The notes beneath the pieces were generated by a model, which saw only the letters and a program-made list of their open reading frames with translations, ran no database searches and had not been told where the DNA came from. The translations under genes were made by a program, and so were the position numbers. From NCBI GenBank assembly GCA_015680685.1, contig MNCI01004469.1:124001-188000 (forward strand): a stretch of 64,000 bases of DNA, read 5' to 3'. This stretch comes from Gnetum montanum. Its lineage: Eukaryota > Streptophyta > Gnetopsida > Gnetales > Gnetaceae. Numbering within the stretch: position 1 is the stretch's first letter; each line of letters starts with the position of its first letter. Shown here in pieces: positions 1 through 12,360 of this stretch.

Positions 1-339
1 TGTAATCATAGTTTTGTACTAACCATTTAATCATATGCTTTTGTAAAATTAATAAAAAAAATAAAACATTTTTTATTAAGCATTTTTACAAACTCTGTGT
101 AGTATGTGAGAGTAACTAAGTAATCAATAATGAAGTGATTTTGTCTAAAACCTACTTGATACCTTGACCTAGTTAACTTTAGCCCAAGGATTAATTTTAT
201 TTTCTAGCAAAGTATCCAACAACTTAGAAAAAATGTTACTCACAAAATTCATTTGATAATAGTTCAAATTATTTTTATTCCTCTTTTTACAAAATAATTA
301 AACCTAGGATCTTTTACTTCTTAAGAAATATTATTAGCA

Positions 340-1330
340 CTACAAAACACTTAACAAATTATTTTTAAGATCTAAAACATAATAAATATTTTGGATGGTG
401 TATTTACTACCTATATTTATCTTGAAGGTAACTAATACAATGTCAAAAATTATCATCCTTATGTTAGTTCTAATGATGACATCTCCTTGATAATCCTTTA
501 TATTAGTTAATAATCTCTTGTTACTTGTCATATGGTGACTACACCCACTATCAACATACCAAACATTGTTGATTTAGTGTTAATTAGATGTTGTCATGAC
601 CAAGGATTTATTTTTCATTTATTAAATGAATAAAATTTCTTAATAATTAATGAAATTTTCTATGCTATTTATTATATTATTTTATTAATGTTGCTTCTTT
701 ATCCAACATTCAAACTCATTGTGGTGGTCTTTGTGAAAATAATCACATCACTTCCTTTCTTTGAATTTTTTTACATGAGATCCACCTTAGCCATGTCCAT
801 GTTGTCCACTACAGCCACATCTTCAACCATGATCACATCCACATCCTTATTTTAAGGGCTTTCCTTGAAATTATTATTTTTCTATAGGATCTTCCTTTAT
901 TTTTTGGCATTTGAAAATCATTTATTATTTCTTTCCTTTGATTGAATATTTTCTTGAAGGTCTTTAGGATTTCAACAAGTTCAACCATGATCAATTTTGA
1001 TAAATCTCTATCTACTTCAATTACAAAGATAATTAGATCAAATTATCTAGCTAGAGTAGAGAGGATCTTGATTATAATCTTTGATTCCTCCAACTTTTCT
1101 TCCCTAGTTGGAAGGTAATTCATAATCTCCTAAGCTTGGATGATGTCTTAATCAAGCATCTCTGACTCCTTCATTATGAGGGTCACAAAATCTCTATTGA
1201 GCATTTGTAGCTTGACTATTCTGAGCCACTCTAAGCCTTCATAAATAACTTTCAAAGCATCCCAACCATGTTTTACATAAACATACTCAATAACATTTTG
1301 AAACATTATTTAATCTAAACTATCTTGAAG
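340..1330 (-). pseudogene. Ty1/copia gag-protease remnant
   Basis: Read on the minus strand this is a decayed Ty1/copia polyprotein. From 1330 down to about 985 there is a UBN2-type gag segment (HGWDALKVIYEGLEWL, then LQMLNRDFVTLIMKESEML) broken by stops. Near 700-770 follows a degenerate zinc knuckle in which several Cys/His survive. Near 525-555 is the aspartic protease active site, VDSGCSHHMTSNK, and at 340-390 the start of the GAG-pre-integrase region (NIYYVLDLKNNLLSVL). The order gag, knuckle, protease, pre-integrase is that of copia. Integrase and RT would lie beyond the left edge. Positions 1-339 show no intact coding. Stops and frameshifts make this an old fossil. The family assignment is firm; exact limits are not. 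Confidence 0.72.
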
Positions 1331-4038
1331 GATAAAAAAAATACTGTAGTATCTCTTTTGATTTGTCTTCTTAATATCAATCTTAACCTTGTAATTAAGG
1401 GCTTTAAATGTTGCATGGTATATGATATCATTGAATCCTAAAGAGACAAAATCTCATAGATCTTGAGAGATTAAGAATATATTCATCTTGAAAGCCCACT
1501 ATCCATAATCTTCTCTAGTGAAAATATGAACCTAAAGAGATATGATACCTACATTATTTTATGTCATGATGTGTAAAAGCTTCTTTCAACAAACTTCTCT
1601 CTAATACTAAATGAAGGAATTAAGGAACCCAGGATCCTAATGAAAGAACATAAACAAAAAATAACATACAAACTAAAAGAAAAATAATAGAAATAAAAAT
1701 TGTTTTATTAAAATTCATAATATGAAGAGGTATTTATATTGGAATACATGCTAATATTAGGAATTCTACTTTACCTGGTTAATGAGATAATGAATGCTAT
1801 TGTGCATATCAAATAAAGATAAATCATGATAAGGATGGATTCTTGACATCACATCTTTTCATATCCTATCCTTGATACTGGTCTTGTATACTAAATTACT
1901 TTAAAATAGTAATTCATATTTAATTTTTTTTGAGGAAAAAATAATTGTTAAAATAAATTTAAAAATAGTAAAAATAGCCTTAAAATACCATTATGCATTA
2001 TCTTAGGGCTATATGAAGGCAATGGAAGCAAAAAATAGGGAGCGGGATCCTCACCCTAGAGGATAGATCAAAATGCTTGAATTAGGATTGGGAAGCTTGC
2101 ATATATTCCATAAAAAAGGTTAGGTGCAAGCCAAAAAGGAACACACATCACATTCAAAATTAAATATCTAAGTAAAAATAAATACCAAAAACAATAGAAA
2201 AAATTAGCAAAGATCACAAACTTTTATAATGCATGTGTGCTACATGTCATAATAGTTAGATTGGTTAGATGTGTATGATCCATCTACAAATTGTCATGCA
2301 ACATTAGATGTGAAGCTTTAGAAGATCATGTTGTGGGACAGTTCATCTTCACACATTGATCTAGTGTGTTGCTTCATAAAACTTTTGTCAAGTAGCAATG
2401 AGAGAATTAAGGATGTTAGTTGGATGTTGATGAGCTATAGTAGAAAGAAAGAGATTAGAATGTTACAATGAAGAAATTATGTAGGCCATTTTCCCAATGA
2501 AAAGGAATGATAGGTAGTAGAAACTCACTTGCCAAACAAAGGAGGTTACTTAGGTGGACTTAGACATCAATTTTGATGTTAGCATTTGGTGGCATAGGTG
2601 ATGAGATCAGTTTCTCTTCAATATCTAGGTTGAAGAAATGAAATGGAATACATCATTTATGAAGGAGGTCAATGATTCAAAATAACTTAACCTAGAATCA
2701 AATCCATAGCATGCTGGGCTCTAGGCTTTTGAGGTGTGTGAAGTGATGCATCAACAACATACCCAAAAGGAGGTTTGGGATCTCCAACTCCAAGTGTAAT
2801 GATGACCTATTTACCTCATTCTTGAACTCATCACTCATCATCAAAAGGATCATAGAGAGTAAAGTTGACAACTCTAAAACATGGATGCTTGGTGGTTCCA
2901 GCACTAAGAGAACTAATATAGAAGGATGTGATGAGGTTATGAGACCTCATTAAACCTTAATAAGATTTTCTAGTAAGCCTTCTTGTGGGATAAGAAACAA
3001 GTAGAAGAACACTACCTATGTTTGCTTCTTATGGGATTTTTCCATTAGAAACAAGGGAAGGCACATCATATCCTCTACTGCATCAAGTAGAAATGTACAT
3101 AAAAAATGAAATATGAGTCCATACAATAGATTATCCTTAATTTCAAGGGTGAAATAACTAATCAGTAAATGGGCAAGCTTCACCTAAGATGTAGACATGC
3201 TAGAATGCCTTTTTTATTGTAGATATTCACTTGTTTTCAAAAATTATTGTACCTCCACAAGGTTAAAGCACTCTACATGAAAAATTATCACTTCACCAAG
3301 TCGAAACCTAATGGTGAATGTAATAGAAATAGGAGAAAATATCATATTTATTCCTTTCATAGTGAATAACTTACCATTTTAGTTCTAGATTACTTAGATT
3401 ACTTAGTAAATCGTAGTTGTTCCACCTAGTTTCCATTAGAAAAATAAGTATTAGTGATAATTGCAAGCTGCATGATTAATGATAGGCTCATGTTTTAGAG
3501 AAAAAAACATTGCAGGTATTTTTCCACTTATCCAGCTGCTAGATGGATTTTATAGCCACTTTAAGTATGAAAAAGGCCTTTTTAGGGTAGAATATGCATT
3601 TTTATGCTTAACTCAAACACTTTATGTGATTTTAAGTAATAAGAAATATCCACCAAACATGAAAATTTATCATTATTATAAATGACCCATGCCAAAAAAT
3701 CAATCTTAAGGGGGGCCTCCATTCTCCTAATGAGGAAATTGATTGTTTATCTAAAGGATTATCAAATAAATATATGATCCAATATTTCCTATTGATTTTG
3801 GCGTAAGACACAATGGGAAGCTAGTTGTATGTTCCTTTCTTGATATTATTTGAGGTTAGAATAAATTGATTCTCATGTAGCCAACTAAAAAATGATTTTT
3901 GACCTACAAGAAAGCTTTCATAAAAGAGCCCACTACCTATCATTCTTAAACAATAAATTAAAGAGGAATGTAATCTAATGTTTACCTAGAATGATGAAAA
4001 AGGAAAGACTATTCATCCCTTCTTAACTTAGGCCACAA
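1331..4038. other. AT-rich flank, no supported gene
   Basis: Apart from a possible leader of the copia remnant (about 1331-1650), I find no domain, RNA gene or intact ORF here. Short ORFs at 2698-2904 (minus) and 3479-3685 (plus) show no recognisable motif and look like chance frames in AT-rich DNA. This is probably degraded repeat. Confidence 0.5.
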
Positions 4039-4566
4039 TGTGCATCTTGAGGTGGGGGGAGGAAGAGGACTGTTGGGGCTATCTTTGATCAAGATGGTTA
4101 AGGTTGGAGATCCCTTACAAGAGTAACTAAAGAATGACCTTAGGAAATATCTTTTTAAAACTAGCCAAGTATCTTGGGTATGCTAAAAAGAAAGTGATGC
4201 AAATGATACCTACATTGAAATACCATCATCCAAAAGAATAAAGGAACATTCAACCATTCTTGATCAATTAGAAAACAAAAAATGGATCTATTAGGATGAT
4301 CTTTATAGGGTCATATTTTTGGACAAAAATATGTGTCTTGAGGTGGAAGGAGGAGGAGGGTTGTTGAGGTTATCTTTGATCAAGATGGTTAAGGATGGAG
4401 ATCCCTCACAAGAGCAACCAAAGAATGACTTTAGGAAATACCTTTTTAAAAATAGCTAATGATCTTGGGTATCCTAGAAGGAAAGTGATACAAATGAGAT
4501 CTACATTAAAATACCATCATCCAAAATATTAAAGGAACATTTAACCATTCTTGATCAATTGACAAA
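4039..4566. repeat. 291-bp tandem duplication, second copy split by element O
   Basis: Two tandem copies with period about 291 bp: copy 1 at about 4039-4329 and copy 2 at about 4330-4566. Both contain a purine-rich start, then ATCTTTGATCAAGATGG and CAAAGAATGAC. Copy 2 stops at the left end of element O and resumes at 62173 (CTACAAATGGATTTATTAGG), which matches AAAAAATGGATCTATTAGG in copy 1. Copy 1 therefore serves as an internal empty site that dates element O after the duplication and confirms its ends. Confidence 0.75.
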
Positions 4567-5460
4567 TGATGAGCACTGAGTAGACCCTACACCCAACCAT
4601 ATGAATCACTAAGAATTCACATGTGATCCAGTCAAATTTCATGGACTTATAGCTTTCTAAGCACATTGGTGTATAGGAAGTGAAACTAACCATTGCAATT
4701 ATTGTCTATAGGAAATGCAAAGGTATGGTTATGTGCAATAGAGGCATATAACTTTTATCATTTTTATGTTTTATATTTTAAGTTGCCTAAGGATGAAGAG
4801 TAATGAATAAAAAAAAATCAAGTAATCAAATTGATAATTTAATCTAACTAGCTACACCTAATTGATCCTAACATAAGCATCTATTCCCACTTTCTGTACA
4901 CATCTTGAACACATTAATGCCACTGGGTTATCAAACGTTAAACATTGCTAGGATTATCAAGCACTAAGCATATGCTTGAAGTGGTCGTACTTATGTGCTT
5001 AATTAATTTTTATTTAATTTAGCTTAATTAATTACTTAATTACTTAAATAATTTATGGAAATTGCATAAAAAATTAAATGCATAAATGAAAAATTAATCT
5101 AGTTTGAAGTGCTGCAAGGTTTCTTAGAAAGCTCATCTTTATTACTACACACACGACCGTGCTTAGGTACAATAATGCTTGAATAAAGATCTGTACACTC
5201 TTTGACTCCTACTGTTAGCACTTAGATAAATATTCTAACTTTCAAACAACAAAACTACAAGAGCTTCACGAAAACTATGATAAAAGATGTCATAAACACA
5301 ATAGCTAAGAATGTATTTATAGGGAAAATAAGACATTGCGTTAACAAGGCCACATCAATGCATCAAATTTGATGTTTATATGACCATGCTAATGGGTTCA
5401 CATTGACGAGGCTATGTCAATAAGGCCTCATTGATGTAACCTAGGAAACATGAGTCATCA
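4567..5460 (-). repeat. Element O 3' LTR
   Basis: 894 bp, TGATGAGC... to ...GAGTCATCA in plus reading. It matches the right LTR at 61280-62167 over its length. A minus-strand TATA box (CCCTATAAATAC) lies at 5313-5323, with decayed CATCGATG-type motifs just upstream in transcription (5338-5450). Confidence 0.85.
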
Positions 5461-5473
5461 TACCCCCATGACT
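5461..5473 (-). other. Element O polypurine tract
   Basis: On the minus strand AGTCATGGGGGTA abuts the 3' LTR start (TGATGACTC), the expected place for plus-strand priming. Short and partly decayed. Confidence 0.6.
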
Positions 5474-5619
5474 AAATGAAAACTCATCCTTGAGTGAACA
5501 AAAGGAGGAAAAAGTCTCACAAAATTTTATAAAGGTATGGGATTATTGACTATTTACTAACATACATAAACACAGAAACACACATGAGAAAACACTAAGT
5601 GCTTGAGTGTACAGAGTTA

Positions 5620-8559
5620 CAATCATTACAAAATTTTGGCATTAAAAATTACAAAATTGGACACTAGGACAAAAATGACAAACAAAATTCCTTTGATGAT
5701 ATGAAGACAAGGAAGAAGTTCAAACAATCCTAGGTAGTGGAGGTTCCTAAGGCTTTGAAGGATCTTCTCTTGCTTCAGGTGCACACAATGGTTGAGGTAG
5801 TTATGGTTGTCCTGCAGTAGCTGCAACTTCTAGTGGAAGATGGAAGGTATCTAATAGTACCTTCATCTTTTCATCCTTACTCATGTGATCATTCATAGTC
5901 CACACTGCATCAAAAATGTGGGTTAGTGTGGGAACATATCAAGAATAGGAAATTTCTAGAAACAACTCCTTCACATTAACAAACTAGGTAGAAAAATGTT
6001 TGTGTTCAACATCAAACACATTTACTACATTTTGTAGCTCATGATAGTCACTCAGTCTCCTAGCCAGGTTCTTAGTTGTAGACTGTTGATGGGTAAAGTG
6101 CTTCTTGAGAACATCAAGTTCTACATTTTCCACCTCAAGCTTCTGCTTAGTGTCTTTATGATCCTTAAACTCAGCTTCATACATCAAGTACAAACTGGCC
6201 ACATGTTTTAGCAATTCAGAACATGACCATCTAGCAATTAGCATTGCTAGATTTGCATAATGGAGATCAACAAGCTACATGTACTCCATCATCGCCTTGA
6301 TCTACAACTCCTTCATGTTGATCTTTGCCTTATTGTAGTCATTAAGCTCATGAAAGATAGGTTGCCAAAAATTACCTTCTTCCTTAAGCTATTGAAGGAT
6401 ATCATTAACTTTCACCTTTATCATCTGAATATGTTTTTCATTGATTTCTTTTTGTAGACTAGCTTGATCTCTATAGTGATTTTTGACTCTCTCAAATTTA
6501 AGAGCCTTATTTTTTCAGGTGGCTACCTATATTGCAGATTTCTGGTGAAAGGCTCAAACTTCCTCCATGGAGATATTTCTATTTTTGGCTACCAATATAC
6601 TTAATTCAATGTTTACTTTGGCTAGTTGCTCTTGCTATTGATGGATAAAATCTTGCATTTGCTACTTTTGCACATCAACATTTCGTAGGTGGTGATTTTT
6701 TGTAGTCAAGGTGACATTATTCTAGTGAGTCTAATCTAAGGCCTTTTAAATATTATGCATGGTGAAATCAGCCAAGGATTGATCAAAGATCACCATCTCC
6801 TTTACATCCTCAACCTTCTTGAGCTTTTCTTGAAGCCATTAAAAAGCTTCATCATGGGTTAGTGCAAGGTTGAAAAGTGCAAGATTAGCAAGGTGGGCTC
6901 TTAATTTAGTAACCTTTGTAGCTAGGCATTGGTTTTGAGCCTAGGCTATTTCAAGTTATCCTTCCATGATAATGCATTTTCTCCTTGCTTCTAGCAGCTC
7001 CAACTAGGTTGTAGTTATTGTATGCAAAAGATCAAAGACATCCAGAATTAGTTGCCCAATTTCCACCAGTCGGTCCAGCAACTCCTCATTGTAGGTTATG
7101 CTTAATTTTTAGTAACTATTATTCAAGAAATCTACACATCTCTGAGTGGAGAAACATCTAGTACAAATGCTACAAGTACATTTAATGCCTCAACAATTCT
7201 ATCAACAACCATCTCTATTGTTATCTCCTACCCATGTTGCTACATCACCAAGATAGTTGTATTTTCACCCTTCTCTAGATGCACTGAGAAAGTAGTGGCA
7301 TTCCCAGAGATGTTTGGGAATTTTTGCCATTGTGAAAAAGAAGACAAGTACCTCTCAGATGCTAGGATTCAATCTTGTAAGTAGTTGAATTCTTTGGGTT
7401 GAAAAGATTGGCTCACCTTCCTCCATCTGGATAATGGTTCGAGCAACTTCATTAAGGTGACTCATCGCTGGATGATACACAAATGGATCGCCATGACTCA
7501 TTCCTACTCATTGCTCCTACTCACATAAGACCTACTTTCAAATCTCATGCATTCATTCAAGGGTATCATGGAACTGTAGCATTATTTCATGAATGGATGG
7601 TAAAGGTGGTGGTTGCTGCTTCTCTTTCATGATTGTGGCATGTATTTTATCTTTCATCATTTCTACCCAAGAGGCAAAAGGAGTATGCTCAATTGTATCA
7701 TTGGCAAAGCAAAATATTCTTTCCATTTTGCATAATTTTCTGATGAGGTAGGAAAAGGATAAATACTTTCTTCCATGTTTATTTTCCTTAAATCACTTCT
7801 CTATCTTTAGATAGATTAGCTGTGGAAGGTTCACAGGGAATTTTTCACTTATAGTAGCACACACATGGGCAGAGAAAGCAACTACCTTACTGAACCTCAC
7901 CATCAAATTGAGGTAATGGGTTTCTATCTTGAAATATACATGCTCTGTAGGGATGAGTGCACCATACTTCTTATGGTCCACTCCATAACATCACTAGGTC
8001 CACTCCTTTGCCTTTGGATCTTCTTGTGTAGAGATCTGTATCACATTTGTTCCAATATCAGGCAATCCAAGGGTCTATGCAATGGCCTTCACTGAGTAGG
8101 CCACCTGAATGTCCTTGATCTTCAAAATGGCTCCTACTTTCCTATCATTACAACAAAGATATGTCTCTCCCATGTACCATTCCCCATTAGAAGTGATGAT
8201 TGGCAACATGGGAGAGTTCTACAATTGCATCTTGACTTCTGGTGGAGCATGTTCTAAGATGCTCCAAAGTTTAATTCTTGGAGAACTAAAAATTGGATGT
8301 CATGAGGATTGATTTGATTAAGGTAGGCTTGATTCAATGTGACCTGTAGTCTTGACATTGGTCTTGACAGCTCATCTCGATGGAATTTTTTAGTTATGAT
8401 CACTTAAGAATCTGTCAAACAAATTCCACTTTGAGCTTCTCTCAAAGAGGTCCCTTTGCATAAGTTTCTATTTCTCTATTCTTGGGCTTGTTCTTGCTGT
8501 CCCTTCTAGCTCTAGATCATTTGTCCCTTGGTTAAGATAGTCTTCCTTCCTATAGGCAT
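5620..8559 (-). pseudogene. Element O accessory ORF: transposon-protein-like domain plus coiled coil
   Basis: A decayed coding region between integrase and the 3' LTR, on the same strand as O pol. A plausible start is the ATG at 8559 (MPIGRKTILTKGQ). Near 8330-7980 it reads KVGAILKIKDIQVAYSVKAI, a stop, then TLGLPDIG. This resembles the 'V-[RK]-G-x-x-[IV]-x-(hydrophobic)-A-x-x-x-x-x-LGLP' core of plant 'putative transposon protein' domains often found as extra ORFs in Athila and Tat elements. A clear stretch at 7981-7793 follows (KKYGALIPTEHVYF). At 6244-5984 there is a strong heptad pattern (KQKLEVENVELDVLKKHF), a likely coiled coil. Several stops make it a pseudogene. The architecture parallels the antisense genes in elements A and B. 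Domain assignment is by eye only. Confidence 0.5.
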
Positions 8560-8984
8560 TTTGGTCTAGGTTTCATTTGTAATCACAACATGACCAAGGA
8601 TTAGCACATAATGTATAACTTTGAAACATTTGGAATACCTTATTCCTTGGGGTAGTTACACTTGGCTAAGTTGTGATCATGGCTAGTTTGATTATTTTAA
8701 TATTATTTTATTAAGTGTGTTGGAAGGATTTAACTCTCATAAGTTGATGATTTAATAGTATGTTATTCGTTAAATCCATTGGGTGGGGGGGGGGGAGTGG
8801 TTTAGAAAAATTATGAAAAGTTTTCTATCAAAACCCTAAGTTTTGTAACCCACATGATGTAAAACATACCTTGAGAAGCTATAAGGCTAAAGAATAGAGT
8901 GAATTGGATAAAATGTTTGAACATTATGGGCTATGAAGAAGGTTTTGAGCTCTAAAAATTGTAAAACATCCCCTTACATTTGAA

Positions 8985-9115
8985 GTAAATGGCAAAAAAT
9001 TTCTAAGTGGTGGACACTATATATAGAATTTTTCCAATGCATTGATTGCACCTTTTCGATGGGGCCTAGTCGACGTGGTCAGTTGCATCGATTGGGCCTA
9101 GTTGCCATGACTATT
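8985..9115 (-). promoter_or_regulatory. Element O internal promoter with CATCGATG-type motif cluster
   Basis: On the minus strand a TATA box (CTATATATAG, about 9015-9025) is preceded at 9030-9110 by AATCGATGCAA, ACGTCGACTA, GGCCCCATCGAAAA and GCAATCAATGCATTGG. The O LTR has GGCCCCATCAATG, GATGCATTG and several CATTGATG copies directly upstream of its own TATA. The internal cluster retains more CpG (ATCGAT) and suggests an ancestral palindrome CATCGATG. It lies about 430 bp upstream of the accessory ORF start at 8559, so I infer a dedicated promoter for that ORF. Confidence 0.5.
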
Positions 9116-9129
9116 GATCACTATTAACC

Positions 9130-10630
9130 AAGTCAAAATTCAAAAAATACAAGGAGTTTTTGAATGAAATTAGAGTTAAGTGGAAGCCCAAAAATCCAAG
9201 AACATAATAAAATACATGAAGAGGGCTTGATATTTCTTAAAATATGGAGAATTCTTGGAGAAATTCTTGAAGATGCACATAGTTAGATGCAACCAATGGA
9301 AAATGCAAAATATTTGATTACCAAAATGCCTAAGGATAAGGGACTTAACTAGGCAAACCAAGAGCTATGCAAGTGGGTCCTTCCCATATTAGGCTTATGT
9401 CCTTTTTACCCTTACATAACTTTAACTAATGAGTCCATGGGCCTCCACAATTGGTTAATGGTTACAAAAAAATTAAGGATCAAAACCTAAAGAGTCTACC
9501 TAAGAATTTTAACATGTCAAAATAAGACATTGAACAAAAATGAAAATTGATAGTAAGGTAGGTTATGGAAAGCATTTATGGATGAGACAAAGAGTGAAAT
9601 GATTTTCCTAATCATAGTCACATAAAGTCCCTTGTGAATTTCATGATTAAATGAATCAATAAAGTTCATCCTAAGCCTAGACCAAAACCAACCACTTTTA
9701 ATGTCTTCACATCCTGACTCTAGCATCAATCCACCCCTGTGAGACACATGAATGCTCCCACAAATAACCACCATTTCTGATTTGAGAATAAACAAAAAGT
9801 AGAAAGTGAAAAAGGACCTAAGTTAGAGGGGACCTTCAGGCATGGGTAACATGTCTTTCTAGTCCTATAACCAATTCTTGTAGCCCATTTATTTTGTATA
9901 AGGAGTGTGCTTTGAATTTCCATCATAATTGTTTTTGTTTTTTATTTTTTTCTTGCATTTTATGTTTTTATCAATTTTTTGGATGGGAACCACACCATGC
10001 AAAGACTTATTTAAATTCTTGTTATTGATCGACATAGAATATTAGGAAATCCATGAAAACACACATGCACTCAAGTAAGTAGAGAGGCACAAAGAGTATT
10101 GAATCCACTTGAAATCATACCCTTTTAAACCTTTGAATATTTTCCAAGTTTGAAAACTACCAAGGTCACAAGTTCATTAAAATTTTATTAATGAAAAAGG
10201 GATCTTATACTTCCAAAATTAGGAAAACCATAGAGTTGGTGGATGGGTGGATGGCATGGAATCATTGCCTATTCCATGAAAAAGAAACTTATCTTAGTCA
10301 TCAATCATCAAAATTCAAAAATAGAAACAAGATATTAGCAATCAAAAACATTAGGTACAAACCACCATTAGTAACCATCTATAGCATCACTAAGTCTTGT
10401 TGGCAATAGATCTCTTTTATTAGAAGACAAGAAAAATTCACATCAAAATAAGAAAAAATATAAAGAAAATTGTAAAATATTGAAGAAAAATAAAAAACAT
10501 GAATGATGTTATTAAACAAAAATTTGGAAAAATAACAAAGTTTATAATAAAAATGTGTAAGACAAAAAAAAGTAGAACAGTTGAAAAGCCTATTTAATTA
10601 TTAGCATAGATGGCCATCTCCCCAATGATT
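9130..10630. other. Element O internal region, no recognised coding
   Basis: Between integrase and the internal promoter I see only short frames without family motifs (for example 9176-9361 and 9517-9795 minus). It may hold decayed integrase C-terminus near 10640 and spacer. Confidence 0.4.
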
Positions 10631-10639
10631 GAGTTGAAA

Positions 10640-11880
10640 GGAGGAGGTCCAAAAGATTTGGTGTGGTTGTCCATCTAATGAGGCATTGATTTCACTATCT
10701 TGCTTATACTCATGAAAAGGTTTTAGTTGTTTCATGTTGACTAGCTATTTATTGTGTGGGCTCTTAGGTTTGTAAATTAACATGGCCCTAGCAAGAAAGG
10801 TTTCATAAATAATGTATCAACCATTCCACAACATCTGGAACTTAGTTCATTGATGTATGTGTGTGGGGTTCTAGTAGCGAACCTTGTCTCTAGGTTGAAA
10901 TTTCACTTTTCTTATCCTAAGGTCATGGCATTGTTTACTAAATGCCTTGTGCACTTCATTCAAGGACAAAGCCATGAATCAATTCTCATCTATCACATTG
11001 AGGTTGATCAACCTCTCTTTTTGTTCTAGGCTTAGGTTAAGGTTCACGTCATAGGCTATTAAAAGTGTATAGGGCTCATATTGAATTGGAAGAGTTGGTA
11101 ATTTTCCTTACACTAGCTCATAGGGAGAGTAGTCTATAGGAAGTTTTCATGTTGAGAAGTATGCCTAGAGGACATCATTAAGTTTTGTGCTCTAGTCTCT
11201 TCTATATTTTCTAATTGTTCTTGTTAAGATTTTCATGATTTCCTTATTGGTAACATTTTCTTGACCATTGGCTTGGTGGTGGTAGGGTGTTGTTAATATT
11301 TGTTCAACCCCTAGGCATTGCATGAGCTTGAAAAAATTATCACTTGGCACTCCAAACTTGTTTACAACATTTTTTTTTTTGTAAAAAGCATGCAACATTG
11401 GAATATGTACAATTGGTGATGACTACAGTTTCTGCCCATTTTATACAATAGTCAATAGTGACTATTATGTACACCTTTCCATTTGACATAGGTGTGATTA
11501 AAACCCATGAAGTCTATGCCCTAGATGTTGAAGGATTCTGGTGGTTAGATCCACTGGTCACATCCCTCCATTTCAGCAGTCATCCCATTGTCTTATTGAT
11601 AGTATTCACAAGAGGAAATGAATTGGTGGACATCCTTGAAGATTGTAGGCCAATAGTACCCTACCATTAGGATTTTAATGATTCTACATCTCCCTACATA
11701 GTGGCCCCCACAAGGACCCTTGTGAGCACCTTGTAGAACATGTAGTTGGTTAACATCAAGAACATACCAATGAACCAGGCCATCGGCACACACCTTGTAA
11801 ATGTGTTTGTTAATCTCCTTGAAGCATTTGGTTTGATGAATAAACTATTGTTTCTTCTAGTGGTCTAACTCTTGTGGCAT
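10640..11880 (-). pseudogene. Element O integrase (Athila type), decayed
   Basis: Minus-strand reading. At 11793-11593 is the N-terminal zinc-binding region (GAHKGPCGGHYVGRC, then GYYWPTIFKDVHQF and SSCEYYQ): the His pair remains but the second Cys of the CxxC is lost. Near 11530 is GIDFMG with the first catalytic Asp, followed by a frameshift before IDYCIKWAETV. At 11398-11192 comes the end of the core, TTPYHHQANGQENVTNKEI, with the catalytic Glu. The DDE core is thus recognisable but split over at least two frames, and no functional protein is expected. No chromodomain seen. Confidence 0.7.
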
Positions 11881-11984
11881 CTCTTGAGTAAGAAGCTAAG
11901 TAAGGATGCCATCATACCATTTTGGTCTAGTAGGCACTTGGTCATTTATTGCACTGGCAAAGAGGAGTTCATTAGAAAATTGAG

Positions 11985-12360
11985 TAGAGAGTGAGCTCTC
12001 ATCCTCTTTGTTGTTCCATTGTACCTAAGATAAGTGATTAGTGACCACATTCTCAGTTCCCTTTTGATCTACCATTGTAAGATTAAACTTCTACAAGATT
12101 ACTAGCCACCATATAACACAAGGGCTCACCATTGGTTTATTCATCAAGAAGTGAATGACACTATTTTCAATGTGCACAAACACCTTATATCCAAACACAT
12201 AGTGCTTGAACTTCTCCAAAGCATACACAACTATTATCAACTCTTTATCCATTGTGGTGTAATTAAGCTTTGCATCCATAATATTTTGTCTTGTGCAATG
12301 GATGTATTATGGATGTTTTTAATCATCCAATTATGTAAACATAGCTCCTAAGGTATAGTT
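11985..12360 (-). pseudogene. Element O RNase H, right part cut by element A
   Basis: Minus-strand frame 12279-12091 reads MDAKLNYTTMDKELIIVVYALEKFK as a continuous run, the E-L-(hydrophobic)-AVVxALxKF signature of Ty3/gypsy RNase H, followed by YVFGYKVFVHIENSVI. The upstream half of the domain lies across element A, at 56942 and above, where the same strand continues into RT. The TAGTT target duplication at 12356-12360 is the break point. Confidence 0.7.

Noticed and set aside
2698-3685. Short ORFs in the left flank
   Set aside because: No recognisable motif and expected by chance in AT-rich DNA.
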